Positions 1 through 9,095 of a stretch of DNA of 64,000 nt are shown here, piece by piece. The position numbers were made by a program, and so were the translations under genes. Each line of letters opens with the position of its first letter. Positions within the stretch are counted from its first letter, which is position 1. Location of the stretch: positions 372,001 through 436,000 of the forward strand of contig NZ_MASN01000030.1 in NCBI RefSeq assembly GCF_001861355.1. Direction: 5' to 3'. This DNA is from Natrialba sp. SSL1 (GTDB lineage Archaea > Halobacteriota > Halobacteria > Halobacteriales > Natrialbaceae). The notes under the pieces are model-generated. The model was not told where the DNA came from, made no database searches, and saw only the letters and a program-made list of their open reading frames with translations.

Positions 1-661
1 CTCGTCACAATCTCAGGCGTGCGATGCTGTTGAGATTACCCGAGCGTCTGTATCCGTGGAACCCCTGTGTGGTGGCGCCACAACGAGGACAGGGAGTGTA
101 GAGGGCCAAGCAGGGGACTGCAACACGGAACTACTCCTCGAAATCGTCGACGAGGACGAAATCATCGAGGAAGTTACCGTCGAGACCAACAAGGGTGGGT
201 GGTCGGTCGGTTTCGGCGAGGGACCAGAACAAGTACGGACGGTTCCCAGTCAAGGCGACAAACGTGTACGGATTCGTGGCCCGGGTGAGGAGATTCTTGC
301 CTCGGAGCAACTTACCGTTTCGCACTATCTGGACTCACCAAACCTGGCTATTTGGGGGCCTGAGTTCGAGCCTGAGACAGTATCAGTCGGCGAGGACGTC
401 ACGGTGGAATTCAGCATTGCGACGTACGGTGCTGAGACGTCATTCACTGCCGCACTCCTGGTCAACGGCGAAGCGGTAGAAACTCGTAACGGAGTGGTTG
501 ACGGCAGACCAGACTGTCAACATGCCAGCGGACCGGAGTACGAGTTCAGTTACACCTTCGAGGAACCGGGTGAGCACGAACTGGCTAGCAGAATCACCGT
601 CGACAGTTCCTCGAAGGGGGGTGACACTAATTCGATTGGAACGGTGACCGTGACCCAATGA
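1..661 (+). CDS. surface protein with a CARDB/Ig-like C-terminal domain, 5' end outside window
   Basis: The frame is open from base 2 to a TGA at 659-661 with no stop, so the gene begins upstream of the window; the GTG at 56 is only an internal codon. The C-terminal part (about the last 95 residues) has alternating hydrophobic strands with the pattern of a bacterial-Ig/CARDB adhesion fold: a proline-rich entry, then 'VSVGEDVTVEFSI', then 'ALLVNGE'. It ends in a beta strand (TVTVTQ). Acidic composition and several cysteines fit a haloarchaeal secreted or surface protein, but the signal peptide would lie outside the window. Function unknown; the fold assignment is by pattern only. Confidence 0.55.
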   Translation, partial: SSQSQACDAVEITRASVSVEPLCGGATTRTGSVEGQAGDCNTELLLEIVDEDEIIEEVTVETNKGGWSVGFGEGPEQVRTVPSQGDKRVRIRGPGEEILASEQLTVSHYLDSPNLAIWGPEFEPETVSVGEDVTVEFSIATYGAETSFTAALLVNGEAVETRNGVVDGRPDCQHASGPEYEFSYTFEEPGEHELASRITVDSSSKGGDTNSIGTVTVTQ

Positions 662-928
662 ACCAGGGCACAAGAGGTTCAAATTCGGGAGGCGATACAC
701 GAAATCGATGCGGCGGAGGGGGGTCTGACGGGTGGCATGGAAGTAGACGTGGACCTGCCGACGGAGCCTGGCAAGTTTGTCGTCCGAACTGCGATCGGCG
801 AGACGGCCCGCGAGAGCAATATTGCAGATAAACACGGTGACGGATGTATCAGCGTGCAGGTGTGGGTCGGGCCTGACGAGGTGCCATCGATTCTGACGCG
901 GCATGACGGAACCGCGTGTCTCGAGTAG
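662..928 (+). pseudogene. probable gene remnant or short hypothetical protein
   Basis: Directly after the stop of the preceding gene the same frame stays open for 88 codons to a TAG at 926-928. The first ATG is at 737, which would give 63 residues, and no ribosome-binding site is visible before it. The translated segment reads like the end of a beta-rich surface domain (PTEPGKFVVRTAIGE, then a cysteine near GDGCISVQVWVG), resembling the style of the gene before it. It may be the tail of a longer ancestor, a decayed paralog, or the distal part of the preceding gene after a nonsense mutation. Nothing recognisable is present between 929 and 1117. Confidence 0.35.
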
Positions 929-1117
929 CGACCGGTCCGAGGTGATGGCTGCTCGAGCCAGCAAGTGGGGCGAATAAAGCCACAATCTTGGAGACCAGGA
1001 GCTCCGATACCAATCCACACATGCTAACCTCGCAGTGAAACTCCGATTTTCGGACGTATCAGCACCCGTGCTGGTAGGTTCGGGATTAATGGATGACTCG
1101 CGCGTACGTATCTCCTA

Positions 1118-2266
1118 ATGACATCAATTGTCATGGATGATGTTAGCAAGTATTTCGACGGTGGGCAGACCATCGCGAACTACCGGCTAACGCTCGAGGT
1201 AGTCGACGGCGAGTTTCTGGTGTTTCTCGGCCCGTCAGGTTGTGGGAAGACGACCGCGCTGCGGCTGATTGCGGGGCTCGAGCAGCCGTCTGAGGGGGCG
1301 ATCTACTTCGACGACGAGCGGGTTGACGGGCGTTCGCCGAGCAGTCGCAACGTGGCGATGGTGTTTCAGAACTACGCGCTGTATCCGCATATGACGGTCG
1401 CGGAGAACATCGGGTACCCGCTGCGGGTTCGGGGCGTCCCGCCCGACGAGCGCGACCGAAAGGTCGAGGAAGTCACCACGTTGTTGCACATCGAAGATCA
1501 GGTCGGGAAGAAACCGGCAGCGCTGTCGGGTGGACAGCGCCAGCGGGTGGCGCTCGCGCGGGCGATCATCAGGGAGCCATCGGTGTTTCTGCTCGACGAA
1601 CCACTCTCGAATCTCGATGCGAAACTCCGCCAGGAGATGCGCGTCGAACTGAAACGGCTCCAGAACGAGCTGGACATCACGACCGTCTACGTGACCCACA
1701 ATCAGGAGGAGGCGATGAGCATGGCCGATCGGGTCGTGGTGATGAACCGTGGGACGATTCAACAGGTTGCGCCGCCACAGGAACTCTACGAGCGCCCGCG
1801 GACGGCGTGGGTAGCCCGGTTTATCGGCTCGCCGCCGATGAACCTGTTCGAGGGCACGCGGCGGAACGGGTCGATCGATTTCGGCGAAGCGGGAGCCGTC
1901 GAGTTGGGCGATGTACTGCGGGGCGGCGAGACAGTCGACGACGAGGTCGCGCGGCCGGCATCGCCGGGAAACGGTGACACTGCCAGCGTGGTGACGGGCG
2001 ACGTCCAGGGCGAGGTCGCACTGGGGGTTCGTCCGGAGGACCTGACCATCACGACCTCGCGGCCGACAGCCGGCAACGTGATCGAAGGACGGGTCGACAC
2101 CGTCGAACCGCTCGGCGAGTACGTCCTCGTCAACGTCACAGTCAACGACCAACTCGTGAACGCGAAACTGGCCGACGGAACCGTCTCGCGCGACGAGCGC
2201 GTCTACCTCACGTTCGACGACGAGGACGCCTACCTGTACGACGAGAACGGCGAGCTGGTCGGCTAA
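1118..2266 (+). CDS. carbohydrate-type ABC transporter ATP-binding protein (MalK/UgpC family)
   Basis: This 382-residue ATPase energises sugar or glycerol-phosphate uptake at the inner face of the membrane. Visible motifs: Walker A GPSGCGKTT (38-46), Q-loop glutamine 84 in FQNYALYP, signature LSGGQ (136-140), Walker B VFLLDEP (156-162) and H-loop H195. The region after about residue 235 is the MalK-type OB/TOBE extension, with 'GVRPEDL' typical of the family. It is first in an operon with two permeases, 21 bases upstream of the next start. The solute-binding protein lies convergently at 4781. The substrate cannot be read from sequence. Confidence 0.94.
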   Translation: MTSIVMDDVSKYFDGGQTIANYRLTLEVVDGEFLVFLGPSGCGKTTALRLIAGLEQPSEGAIYFDDERVDGRSPSSRNVAMVFQNYALYPHMTVAENIGYPLRVRGVPPDERDRKVEEVTTLLHIEDQVGKKPAALSGGQRQRVALARAIIREPSVFLLDEPLSNLDAKLRQEMRVELKRLQNELDITTVYVTHNQEEAMSMADRVVVMNRGTIQQVAPPQELYERPRTAWVARFIGSPPMNLFEGTRRNGSIDFGEAGAVELGDVLRGGETVDDEVARPASPGNGDTASVVTGDVQGEVALGVRPEDLTITTSRPTAGNVIEGRVDTVEPLGEYVLVNVTVNDQLVNAKLADGTVSRDERVYLTFDDEDAYLYDENGELVG

Positions 2267-2287
2267 CGGAACACAGGAACCCGAGCT

Positions 2288-3247
2288 ATGAGCCTCCGAG
2301 ACCACTTCGACGCGGTCACCGCAGACACCGATCGGGCAGACGGACTGGCCGTCGACCGAGACAAAGCGATCGCCATCGCAGTCTTTCTGATTCCCGGGCT
2401 GACGCTCTTTACGATCTTCTCCGTCGGGCCGATCGTCTACTCGGCGATCGGGAGCTTCTACTCCTGGGACACCTTCACGATGGAGCACTTCGTCGGCATC
2501 GACAACTGGGTTCGGTCGCTCACCGACCCGCTTATCGTCAACTGGTCGAACATGCGGGAGTTCCAGTATCCAATGGGGGCGCTCACGCACAACCTCCTCT
2601 GGGTGGTCCTGCACGTCCCGGCGAGTACGTTCCTCGGGCTGGCGCTCGCGCTGTTGTTCGCCGATCTGAAGGGGCGGCGTATCCTGCGGTCGATGGTCTT
2701 TGCGGGCTTCACCGTTCCACCGATCGTCATCGGTCTGGTGCTCATGTTCGTCTACGACCCGCAGGCCGGCATCTTCAACGAGTTCCTGCGGGTGATCGGC
2801 CAGGGACACCTGGTCCGCAACTGGACCCAGTCGCCGCAGGTGGCGATCTACGCGCTTATCGCAGGCGGCATCTGGGTCCACACCGGTTTCAGTATGCTCC
2901 TGTACAGCTCGGCGCTGTCCGCTATCGACCCATCGCTGATCGAATCGGCCAAGGTCGACGGTGCCGGCGCGTGGCGACGGTTCTGGGACATCATCTGGCC
3001 GCTGGTCAAGCCGGTGACCGCCGTCGTCGTCATCATGGGCATCATCTGGGTGATGCGAATGTTCGACATCGTCTACGCGGCTGGCGGCGCTGCGGGCGGT
3101 CCCAACCACGCCTACTCCGTGCTGGGTATCGAGGTGTATCGAGCCGCGTTCCGGCCACAGATCGACTACGGGATGGCGATGGTCGTCGCACTGCTCCAGC
3201 TGTTCATCGTCGCCCCACTCGCGCTCTATATCGCTCGCATGCGGTGA
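2288..3247 (+). CDS. carbohydrate ABC transporter permease (MalF-like)
   Basis: A 319-residue polytopic protein with about six membrane segments, the first at about residues 28-52. The EAA loop that docks onto the ATPase is at about 219-242 (ESAKVDGAGAWRRFWDIIWP). It pairs with the permease at 3253 to form the transmembrane channel of the importer. The start is an ATG 21 bases after the ATPase stop. Long antisense frames over this gene (1235-3271) are codon-bias shadows. Confidence 0.93.
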   Translation: MSLRDHFDAVTADTDRADGLAVDRDKAIAIAVFLIPGLTLFTIFSVGPIVYSAIGSFYSWDTFTMEHFVGIDNWVRSLTDPLIVNWSNMREFQYPMGALTHNLLWVVLHVPASTFLGLALALLFADLKGRRILRSMVFAGFTVPPIVIGLVLMFVYDPQAGIFNEFLRVIGQGHLVRNWTQSPQVAIYALIAGGIWVHTGFSMLLYSSALSAIDPSLIESAKVDGAGAWRRFWDIIWPLVKPVTAVVVIMGIIWVMRMFDIVYAAGGAAGGPNHAYSVLGIEVYRAAFRPQIDYGMAMVVALLQLFIVAPLALYIARMR

Positions 3248-3252
3248 TCCCA

Positions 3253-4239
3253 ATGACAGACGACGACCCACTCAATCCGACCGGCATCGATGCGGGAGCA
3301 GACACGACGAGCGACCGCAAGCGCGAGCGCGGCCAATACCTGCGAACCGAAGAGATACCCGAGACGGCTCCGGAGGCCGATCTCGACTGGCGGACTCGGC
3401 TCAGCGAGACGATCCCCACAAGTAGGCGCGCGCTCACGTATCTCGTCTCGATCACCATCGCAGTCCTCTGGATCGTGCCGTTCATCGGCCTGTTCATGGC
3501 CTCGTTCCGGCCCCTCTCGGAGATCATCGGCGGCTGGTGGCACGTCGAGGGGATGACGTTCACGCTCGAGAACTACTACCAGGCGTGGGACTACAGCACC
3601 GCGCCGATGGGCCGGGCGCTGCGAAACACGTTCATCGTCACGATTCCGGCAGTGCTCATCGTGATGCTCCTCGGCGTGATGGCGGCCTACCCGTTCGCCA
3701 GATTCGAGTTCCCCTTGAAGACGACGCTCTTCTTCCTGATACTGCTCGTGATGGCCGCGCCGCCGGAACTCGTCGCGATGGGGAACTACAATGCACTGCA
3801 CGAGTTCGGGCTGTTCGACACCTACATGGGGCTGATCCTGATCCACATCGGCTGGGGACTGGGCTGGGTCGTCCTCTTCTTGCGAAACTATTTGCTCGGG
3901 ATTCCGGAGGAACTCGAGGAGGCCGCGCGGATCGACGGAGCCTCGCGGTACCAAATTTTCCGGACGATCATCCTGCCACTGTCGACGCCCGCGCTCGTTT
4001 CGGTAGCGGTGATTCAGTTCACTTGGGTCTGGAACGCCTTCTTCTTCCCGCTGGTGTTCATGCGCTCGCCGGAACTCTACCTCGCGCCGCAGGTGCTCCC
4101 GCTGATGACCGGACGCGTGCAGGTCGAGTGGGGGATGATCGCCGCCGGCTCGATCATGACGATGGCCGTGCCGGTGATCCTGTTCTTGCTGCTGGAGCGG
4201 TACTACAAGCGAGGAATGGTTGCTGCGGTTGCTGACTGA
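3253..4239 (+). CDS. carbohydrate ABC transporter permease (MalG-like)
   Basis: A 328-residue second permease. The frame is open upstream to 2971, but that stretch only shadows the previous gene. The ATG at 3253, five bases after the previous stop, begins a typical acidic, hydrophilic N-terminus (about 55 residues). Six or so membrane helices follow. The EAA loop is at about 219-246 (EELEEAARIDGASRYQIF). It is the last gene of the three-gene transporter operon and ends facing the convergent pair 4369-6025. Confidence 0.93.
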   Translation: MTDDDPLNPTGIDAGADTTSDRKRERGQYLRTEEIPETAPEADLDWRTRLSETIPTSRRALTYLVSITIAVLWIVPFIGLFMASFRPLSEIIGGWWHVEGMTFTLENYYQAWDYSTAPMGRALRNTFIVTIPAVLIVMLLGVMAAYPFARFEFPLKTTLFFLILLVMAAPPELVAMGNYNALHEFGLFDTYMGLILIHIGWGLGWVVLFLRNYLLGIPEELEEAARIDGASRYQIFRTIILPLSTPALVSVAVIQFTWVWNAFFFPLVFMRSPELYLAPQVLPLMTGRVQVEWGMIAAGSIMTMAVPVILFLLLERYYKRGMVAAVAD

Positions 4240-4254
4240 CCCTCACACCTCTCC

Positions 4255-4344
4255 GGCGCAGAACTAATTCATATCTTACCAACCGACACAGGACTAATCC
4301 ACACTTCGCCAACCGGCGCAGAACTCACTCTGCCACTTCACAAC
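4255..4344. repeat. three degenerate 30-bp direct repeats between convergent genes
   Basis: Units at 4255-4284, 4285-4314 and 4315-4344. Units 1 and 2 share the frame g-c-ca-ga/ggactaat...cc, ending in 'ccaacc'. Unit 3 repeats 'ggcgcagaact' and then diverges. They lie in the 129-base gap between the permease stop and the stop of the convergent membrane protein. No hairpin or T-run is obvious, so a terminator role is not shown. Confidence 0.55.
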
Positions 4345-4368
4345 TCCACAAAAAGTCCGTTCAGCACC

Positions 4369-4779
4369 TCACAGCGGCAACAATCCCATCCTCGTCGCTG
4401 CGATTGCCGCGATGATTGCAAGCACGTTCGTCAGGAAAAACAGCCGCGAGGAGAGCCAGGCGAACCCGAGCAACACCGCGATCGGGAAGGCCGCAATCAG
4501 CGCCGGCCAGAACCCGCGAATCGCGAGACTCGCAAAAAAGCCAATCGTGAACACGTACAGCAGGTCGACCGCAACGGCGTTGGCACTACTGCGCCGGACC
4601 TCCTGGCCGACGATTCGGAGGGACTCGAGTACCCCGCCGTTGCGAGTGTCGCGTCCGGCCTTGCTGTTCGGTCCGCTTTCGAGACCGAGGGAGGTCCCGC
4701 TGCTGGTGTTCCCCTCGGCGTCGGTGCCTGTGGTGGTCGTATCAGTGTCGGTACCGCCGTCGGTCTCGAGTCTCGACAC
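4369..4779 (-). CDS. small membrane protein in the transporter locus
   Basis: A 136-residue protein that appears to start at the GTG at 4779, one base after the stop of the binding protein, with a GGAGG 12 bases upstream; the frame further upstream only shadows the binding-protein gene. The first 60 residues are hydrophilic with a Thr/Asp/Gly-rich run. The last 75 residues hold two to three closely spaced hydrophobic helices ending at MGLLPL. The tight spacing suggests co-transcription with the binding-protein gene. I do not recognise the family; a transporter accessory role is inference from position. Confidence 0.7.
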   Translation of the reverse strand: MSRLETDGGTDTDTTTTGTDAEGNTSSGTSLGLESGPNSKAGRDTRNGGVLESLRIVGQEVRRSSANAVAVDLLYVFTIGFFASLAIRGFWPALIAAFPIAVLLGFAWLSSRLFFLTNVLAIIAAIAATRMGLLPL

Positions 4780-4780
4780 G

Positions 4781-6025
4781 CTATGGGCCGTCCTCCTGCA
4801 CGGTTTCTTGCAGGGACCCGTCAAGCGACTCGACGATGCCGGTGACGTCTTGGTCCGGTTCGGCCCAGAGGCCGAGGAGCTGCGACCAGAACTCGGCCTG
4901 GAACGGATCGCCGACCGCGTCGTCGAGGTCGGGGACGAGATCGACTTCGTCCGCGTGTTCGGACAGCTCCTGCATGATGCCGACATCGAAGGCGTCCGCC
5001 GGCACCTCGAGCGAGGACGGAACGAAGCCACCGCGTTCGGTCCAGACCTCCTGTCCGTCGGGGGAGATGATACCCTCGACGGCGGTTCTGGCCGCGTCGG
5101 TCGCGTCCGTATACGCAGGGATGGTGAACCAGTTGATGCTGGTCACCATCGCGTCGGTGCCGGGAAGCATGAAGTACTCGAGGTCTTCTGGATCCTCGAT
5201 CGGGCCGAACGTCGGCGTCCACGACCCCATGAAGTACAGGGGCGTCTCGTTCTCCCAGAAGAACTCGTACTGGATACCGAAGTCTCGCACTTCGCTGAAG
5301 TAGCCAGCCTGCAAGAGTTCCTGCAGTTCCTCGAAGGCCGTCACGACGCGATCATCGGTGAACTCGGCGTCGCCCTCGATAAGATCCTGCTGGAGCTGGG
5401 CACCGTCGTCCTGCCGAAGGATGAACGCCTCCGTGACATCGCTGAGCGGCCAGCCATCGCCGTTCCCGGACGCGAGCGGTGCCTCGACGCCCTCAATGCC
5501 GTCGATTTCGTCGAGGAGGTCGAGGAAGGCGTCGTAATCCTCGGGCTCCTCGAGTCCGTGTTCCTCGAAGAACGACTGGCGGTACCAGAAGCCCGGCTTG
5601 AGGTCCATTCCGAACGGAGCGGCGTAGACCTCACCGTTCGCCTCGACAACCGCGTGCTCGGTCGAGTACTCGTCTTCGTCCCACAGGTCACCCACCGGTT
5701 CGAGGTGGCCCGCCTGGCCGTCCCGTCTCACTCGCCCCTCGGTCGGCAACACGACGATGTCGGCGGTCGCGATGCCGGCCTCGTAGTCCATCAGCGTCTC
5801 CGTCAGGAGCGTTTCGGTGTCTCGCGGCGCGTACGAGATATCGACGCCGGTCTCTCCCTCCACGTAGTCGACCACGGCGAGGAAGTCTTCCTCCTCGTCG
5901 TCAGTCCAGACGGCCGTGACCGTCACCGCCTCCTGCGCGCTGACGCCGCCAGCGCCGCCCAGTCCCGCCAGTGCGATCGCCCCGCCGCCGACGCCACGGA
6001 GTACACCGCGACGGTCGACGTTCAT
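4781..6025 (-). CDS. Tat-exported extracellular solute-binding protein (family 1-like)
   Basis: A 414-residue binding protein for the ABC importer at 1118-4239. It opens with a twin-arginine signal: VDRRGVLRG, then a Gly/Ala-rich hydrophobic stretch ending near VSAQ. A classical lipobox cysteine is absent, so it may be released or held another way. The mature part shows sugar-binding-protein features (PFGMDLKPGFWYR, FFEEHGLEEPEDYDAF). The ATG at 6025 is preferred because GGGAG precedes it by about 8 bases; an ATG at 6040 is also possible. It is convergent with the transporter genes, an unusual but compatible arrangement. Confidence 0.9.
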   Translation of the reverse strand: MNVDRRGVLRGVGGGAIALAGLGGAGGVSAQEAVTVTAVWTDDEEEDFLAVVDYVEGETGVDISYAPRDTETLLTETLMDYEAGIATADIVVLPTEGRVRRDGQAGHLEPVGDLWDEDEYSTEHAVVEANGEVYAAPFGMDLKPGFWYRQSFFEEHGLEEPEDYDAFLDLLDEIDGIEGVEAPLASGNGDGWPLSDVTEAFILRQDDGAQLQQDLIEGDAEFTDDRVVTAFEELQELLQAGYFSEVRDFGIQYEFFWENETPLYFMGSWTPTFGPIEDPEDLEYFMLPGTDAMVTSINWFTIPAYTDATDAARTAVEGIISPDGQEVWTERGGFVPSSLEVPADAFDVGIMQELSEHADEVDLVPDLDDAVGDPFQAEFWSQLLGLWAEPDQDVTGIVESLDGSLQETVQEDGP

Positions 6026-6171
6026 GGTATCGTCTCCCATGGAGTGTCCTATGACCGATCGGTATCATAATGGTTTTCCACATGTTGGTGTAAGTACAGG
6101 AAGGCGACCAGTCTGGCAGGGAGACTGATCCGGTCGCATTGCAACAAGATTCGAAACGAACCAAACCTTCC

Positions 6172-6753
6172 TCAGCAGTTCTCGAGATCCCACCCGACGA
6201 ACGGCGCTTCGCACTCGACCGAAAGCGCATCCAGCAATCGCGCGAGGCCGAGATAGCACCCCGAGAGCATCCCGATTCCCAAAATTGTCTCGTCGTCGTA
6301 GCACTCGGCCAGTCGATCGTGCGTCGCGTCGTCGACCGCACCCGTGACGAACGCCGCGACGTAGTCGACGATTGCTGCGTGGTTGTACTCGAGTCGATCC
6401 TGCTCCTCGCGGGACACGGCGAGAATCTGCTCGGGGTCCATCCCCTCGTCGAGTGCGACGCGGACGTGCTGGTGCCACTCGTAGGCCGAGTCGGCGTAGT
6501 AGGCCGTCGCGAGAATCACGAACTCGCGTTCGTGGGGTGAGAGGCCGCTTTCGCGCCAGACCGCGGAGCCGTAGGCGCGGAACTGCTCCAGTAGGGCGGG
6601 GTCCTGACCCATAGTTCGGTAGACGTTGAGCGTGCCGCCCTCGAGTGAGTGGCCGCGCTCTTCGGGTGGAACGTCTTTATCGGACAGCGTGTCGAGCAGG
6701 TCGCGTTTGTCGGCCGGGAACTCCTCGGGGTCGACGGGTGGAATCCGTGGCAT
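6172..6753 (-). CDS. carboxymuconolactone decarboxylase / AhpD-like protein
   Basis: A 193-residue protein of the all-helical CMD/AhpD family. The central segment (LSPHEREFVILATAYYADSAYEWHQHV) matches the family core, including the EWHQH histidines. The CxxC redox pair of true AhpD is not seen; the helix carries YYADSAYEW instead. That argues against peroxidase-coupling activity and for an uncharacterised member. An A/T-rich promoter (TATTTTTAC on the minus strand) lies just upstream of the ATG at 6753. Monocistronic. The substrate is unknown. Confidence 0.8.
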   Translation of the reverse strand: MPRIPPVDPEEFPADKRDLLDTLSDKDVPPEERGHSLEGGTLNVYRTMGQDPALLEQFRAYGSAVWRESGLSPHEREFVILATAYYADSAYEWHQHVRVALDEGMDPEQILAVSREEQDRLEYNHAAIVDYVAAFVTGAVDDATHDRLAECYDDETILGIGMLSGCYLGLARLLDALSVECEAPFVGWDLENC

Positions 6754-6824
6754 ATGCGCACGTTCGTCGGTGAGTAAAAATAGGTCAGTGATGCTGCTGT
6801 GACGTGTTCACTGTGAAAACGATT

Positions 6825-7013
6825 GGGTGCGAGAATCAAGCTACCTGAAGACGGTCCCACTCGCTACATTTGTGGGCCACGTCTTCCGTTGTTCGAGTCT
6901 CCGAGGATGCCGTCGGCTCACGAGTTTGTTCATCGGATCAGCTTGCTGCGCCGAGTAGTTGCTCACTCCGTTCGCGACAACGCCGAAGAACGACCGGGTG
7001 CGAGAATCGAACC
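6825..7013 (-). repeat. two truncated copies of the tRNA-His 3' end
   Basis: Bases 6994-7013 repeat exactly the 20 bases at 7107-7126 inside tRNA-His (part of the T arm plus the acceptor 3' strand, same orientation). A shorter 13-base copy is at 6825-6837. Both lie downstream of the tRNA 3' end. The rest of 6754-7104 has no gene. Between tRNA and first copy are 93 bases ending (plus strand) in 'gtcagaaag', closely like the spacer at tRNA-Pro. They could be integration-site scars or a conserved trailer structure. Confidence 0.75.
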
Positions 7014-7104
7014 ACGCCGAGACGTGCTCGCTGGCGCTGCGCGCGACTCGTCTGGTTCGATCTCGGTCGGACTTTCGACTCCTCCATGAAGTCGTCGTCA
7101 GAAA

Positions 7105-7177
7105 GTCCGGGTGCGAGAATCGAACCCGCGTCTCAGCCTCCACAAGGCTGAAGGATAACCACTACCCCAACCCGGAC
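7105..7177 (-). tRNA. tRNA-His (GTG)
   Basis: The minus-strand sequence folds into a full cloverleaf. The acceptor stem has eight pairs (GTCCGGGT with ACCCGGAC), so the extra G at position -1, paired with C73, is encoded, the hallmark of tRNA-His. The anticodon loop is TTGTGGA with anticodon GTG between stems AGCCT... and ...AGGCT. The T arm is CGGGTTCGATTCTCG. CCA is not encoded. Truncated 3' copies follow at 6994 and 6825. Confidence 0.95.
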
Positions 7178-7347
7178 ACGCTTGCAGACGTATGTAGGTC
7201 CGGTTAACCTGAAATACGTTACGACTCGCGTACGTGATCGTGGTAGCAGATACCGCGATTGTCGGCCGCTCGCAGTCACGTTCCGATCGGAACCTGAATC
7301 GCCGACCGAGACGTTTTTCGGCCACGCTATCGTACGTCCGCCAACGC

Positions 7348-7803
7348 GTGGCCATCACCGACAAGATCTACGTCAAGAACCACCGGCAACTGAGCTCCCA
7401 GCTCGAGACGAACATCCCCAAAGGCGCGTTCAAGGGTGCCACCCTCGACATGCTCTTTCAGGGCGCGGGACTCGAGAAGCTCGACGACGCAACTCGGGAT
7501 CGGGTGCTCGACTTCACGGAGGACTTCCTCGACTGCGACTGCGACAACAACCCCTACTGTGGCTGTCCCGAGCGGAAGTTCACCGAGTACCTACTCGAGT
7601 TACGAGCGCAGGGGCTCGGCCCCGATGCGATCGTTGACGTGATGAGTGACGACTACATGGTGTATGCCTACTCGGGCGACGTACTCTCCTTTCTCGACAG
7701 CGGCGTGCGGACGCTCGAGGCTGCTGAGAGTCTGGCGCGAGTCGAGGGCGCAGACGAGAAGCGCGACGAGATTCGGCAGTCAAAGCAGGATCTCGCACGG
7801 TAG
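7348..7803 (+). CDS. DUF5814-like conserved haloarchaeal protein
   Basis: A 151-residue soluble protein. The frame is open from 7234, but the conserved part begins at the GTG at 7348 (MAITDKIYVKNH), so that is the start chosen. A cysteine cluster DCDCDNNPYCGCPE at about residues 60-73 looks like a metal-binding knuckle. The flanking helices (LDDATRDRVLDFTEDF; FTEYLLELRAQGLGPDAIV) are strongly conserved in haloarchaea as I remember the family. Function unknown; a nucleic-acid-associated role is possible given the zinc-like cluster. Confidence 0.8.
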   Translation: MAITDKIYVKNHRQLSSQLETNIPKGAFKGATLDMLFQGAGLEKLDDATRDRVLDFTEDFLDCDCDNNPYCGCPERKFTEYLLELRAQGLGPDAIVDVMSDDYMVYAYSGDVLSFLDSGVRTLEAAESLARVEGADEKRDEIRQSKQDLAR

Positions 7804-8065
7804 CTCGCTCGCACAGCGATCCGTCTGGGGGAGCGAGCGTCTATCGATATAACCGCGCACACAACTGCGCACCCGCTCTTCATGCACCTGCGCGTCGAGA
7901 AACTAAGTAGCCATCCGTAGACGACACCACCGTGTTGTCGCCACAGCTTTCACTCCGAGGACGGCTCTCCCGGCAGCCATCGCGCCGGCGCTGGTCCACC
8001 CATACCAGCCGTCGCGTTCCACAGAACAACCGAACACGACCCACCCCACCCAAAGGTGACCAGCA

Positions 8066-9031
8066 ATGACAGCCAACGTCCTCGGCTACCACGCCTCCCA
8101 CGAACAGTTCGCCCCGAGCGAGGTACTCGAGTACGCCCAACTCGCAGACGAGCAGGGCTTCGAGCACGCGCTCGCCTCGGATCACTTCCATCCCTGGAGC
8201 GAGCAGCAGGGCGAGTCGGGGCTTGTCTGGTCGTGGCTCGGGTCGGCGCTGGAGGCGACAGACCTGACGTTCGGGACGGTCAACGCGCCCGGCTACCGCT
8301 ACCATCCGGCGATCATCGCGCAGGGAGCGGCGACACTGCGCGAGATGTACCCCGAGCGGTTCTGGCTCGCGGTCGGCAGCGGGCAGCTGCTCAACGAGGG
8401 CATTACGGGCGCAGACTGGCCAATCAAGGAAGAACGAAACGCGCGTCTCGAGGAGTGTGCGACAGTCATGCGGCGACTCTGGGACGGCGAGGAGGTGACC
8501 CACCACGGGCGCGTCGATGTCGAGCGGGCGACGCTCTACTCCCGCCCGGAGACGCCGCCGCCGCTGATCGGAGCGGCGCTGTCCGAGGAGACCGCCGAGT
8601 GGCTGGCCGAGTGGGCCGACGGCATGATCACCATCGCGACGCCGAATCACGAAGACGACGCGGCTCGCGTCGAGGCCTTCCGCGAGCACGCTCCGGAGAA
8701 GCCAGTGTACCTCAAGGCTCAACACTCCTACGCGAGCGACGAGGAGGCTGCACTCGAGGGCGCGGTCGAGCAGTGGCGAAATCAGTGTATTCCGGGGACG
8801 GTCACACAGGAGCTTCGGACGCCAGAGGACTACGACGAACTCGGGGCGCAGATTGGTGAAGAAGAGGTGGAAGCGAACGTCCGTGTCTCTGCGGACCTAG
8901 AGGAGCATCGCGAGTGGATCGAACAGGACCTCGAACTCGACGTCGATCGGGTCTACCTCCACAACGTCAACACGAATCAGGAGGAGTTCATCGAAGCGTT
9001 CGGCGAGGACGTGCTGCCGGCGTTCGACTAG
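8066..9031 (+). CDS. luciferase-like flavin oxidoreductase (TIGR03885-type)
   Basis: A 321-residue TIM-barrel protein of the bacterial luciferase/LLM superfamily. The N-terminus (GYHASHEQFAPSEVLEYA; ALASDHFHPW) and the segment AVGSGQLLNEGITG match the branch annotated as probable non-F420 flavinoid oxidoreductase, as recalled. A GGTGA 6 bases before the ATG supports the start. Region 7804-8065 upstream contains no gene. Substrate unknown. Confidence 0.85.
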   Translation: MTANVLGYHASHEQFAPSEVLEYAQLADEQGFEHALASDHFHPWSEQQGESGLVWSWLGSALEATDLTFGTVNAPGYRYHPAIIAQGAATLREMYPERFWLAVGSGQLLNEGITGADWPIKEERNARLEECATVMRRLWDGEEVTHHGRVDVERATLYSRPETPPPLIGAALSEETAEWLAEWADGMITIATPNHEDDAARVEAFREHAPEKPVYLKAQHSYASDEEAALEGAVEQWRNQCIPGTVTQELRTPEDYDELGAQIGEEEVEANVRVSADLEEHREWIEQDLELDVDRVYLHNVNTNQEEFIEAFGEDVLPAFD

Positions 9032-9095
9032 GATGTAATAGCGGCTGACGGCTAGTTGATGGCCCCTGGCTCTCAAACCCGCATCCGTTGACTGT

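Noticed and set aside
1235-3271. 678-residue antisense frame over the transporter genes
   Set aside because: Composition is His/Arg/Asp-rich with no domain; high-G/C codon bias creates such frames opposite real genes.
4412-6070. 552-residue frame opposite the binding protein
   Set aside because: The minus strand carries a clear Tat signal and solute-binding protein; this frame is its shadow.
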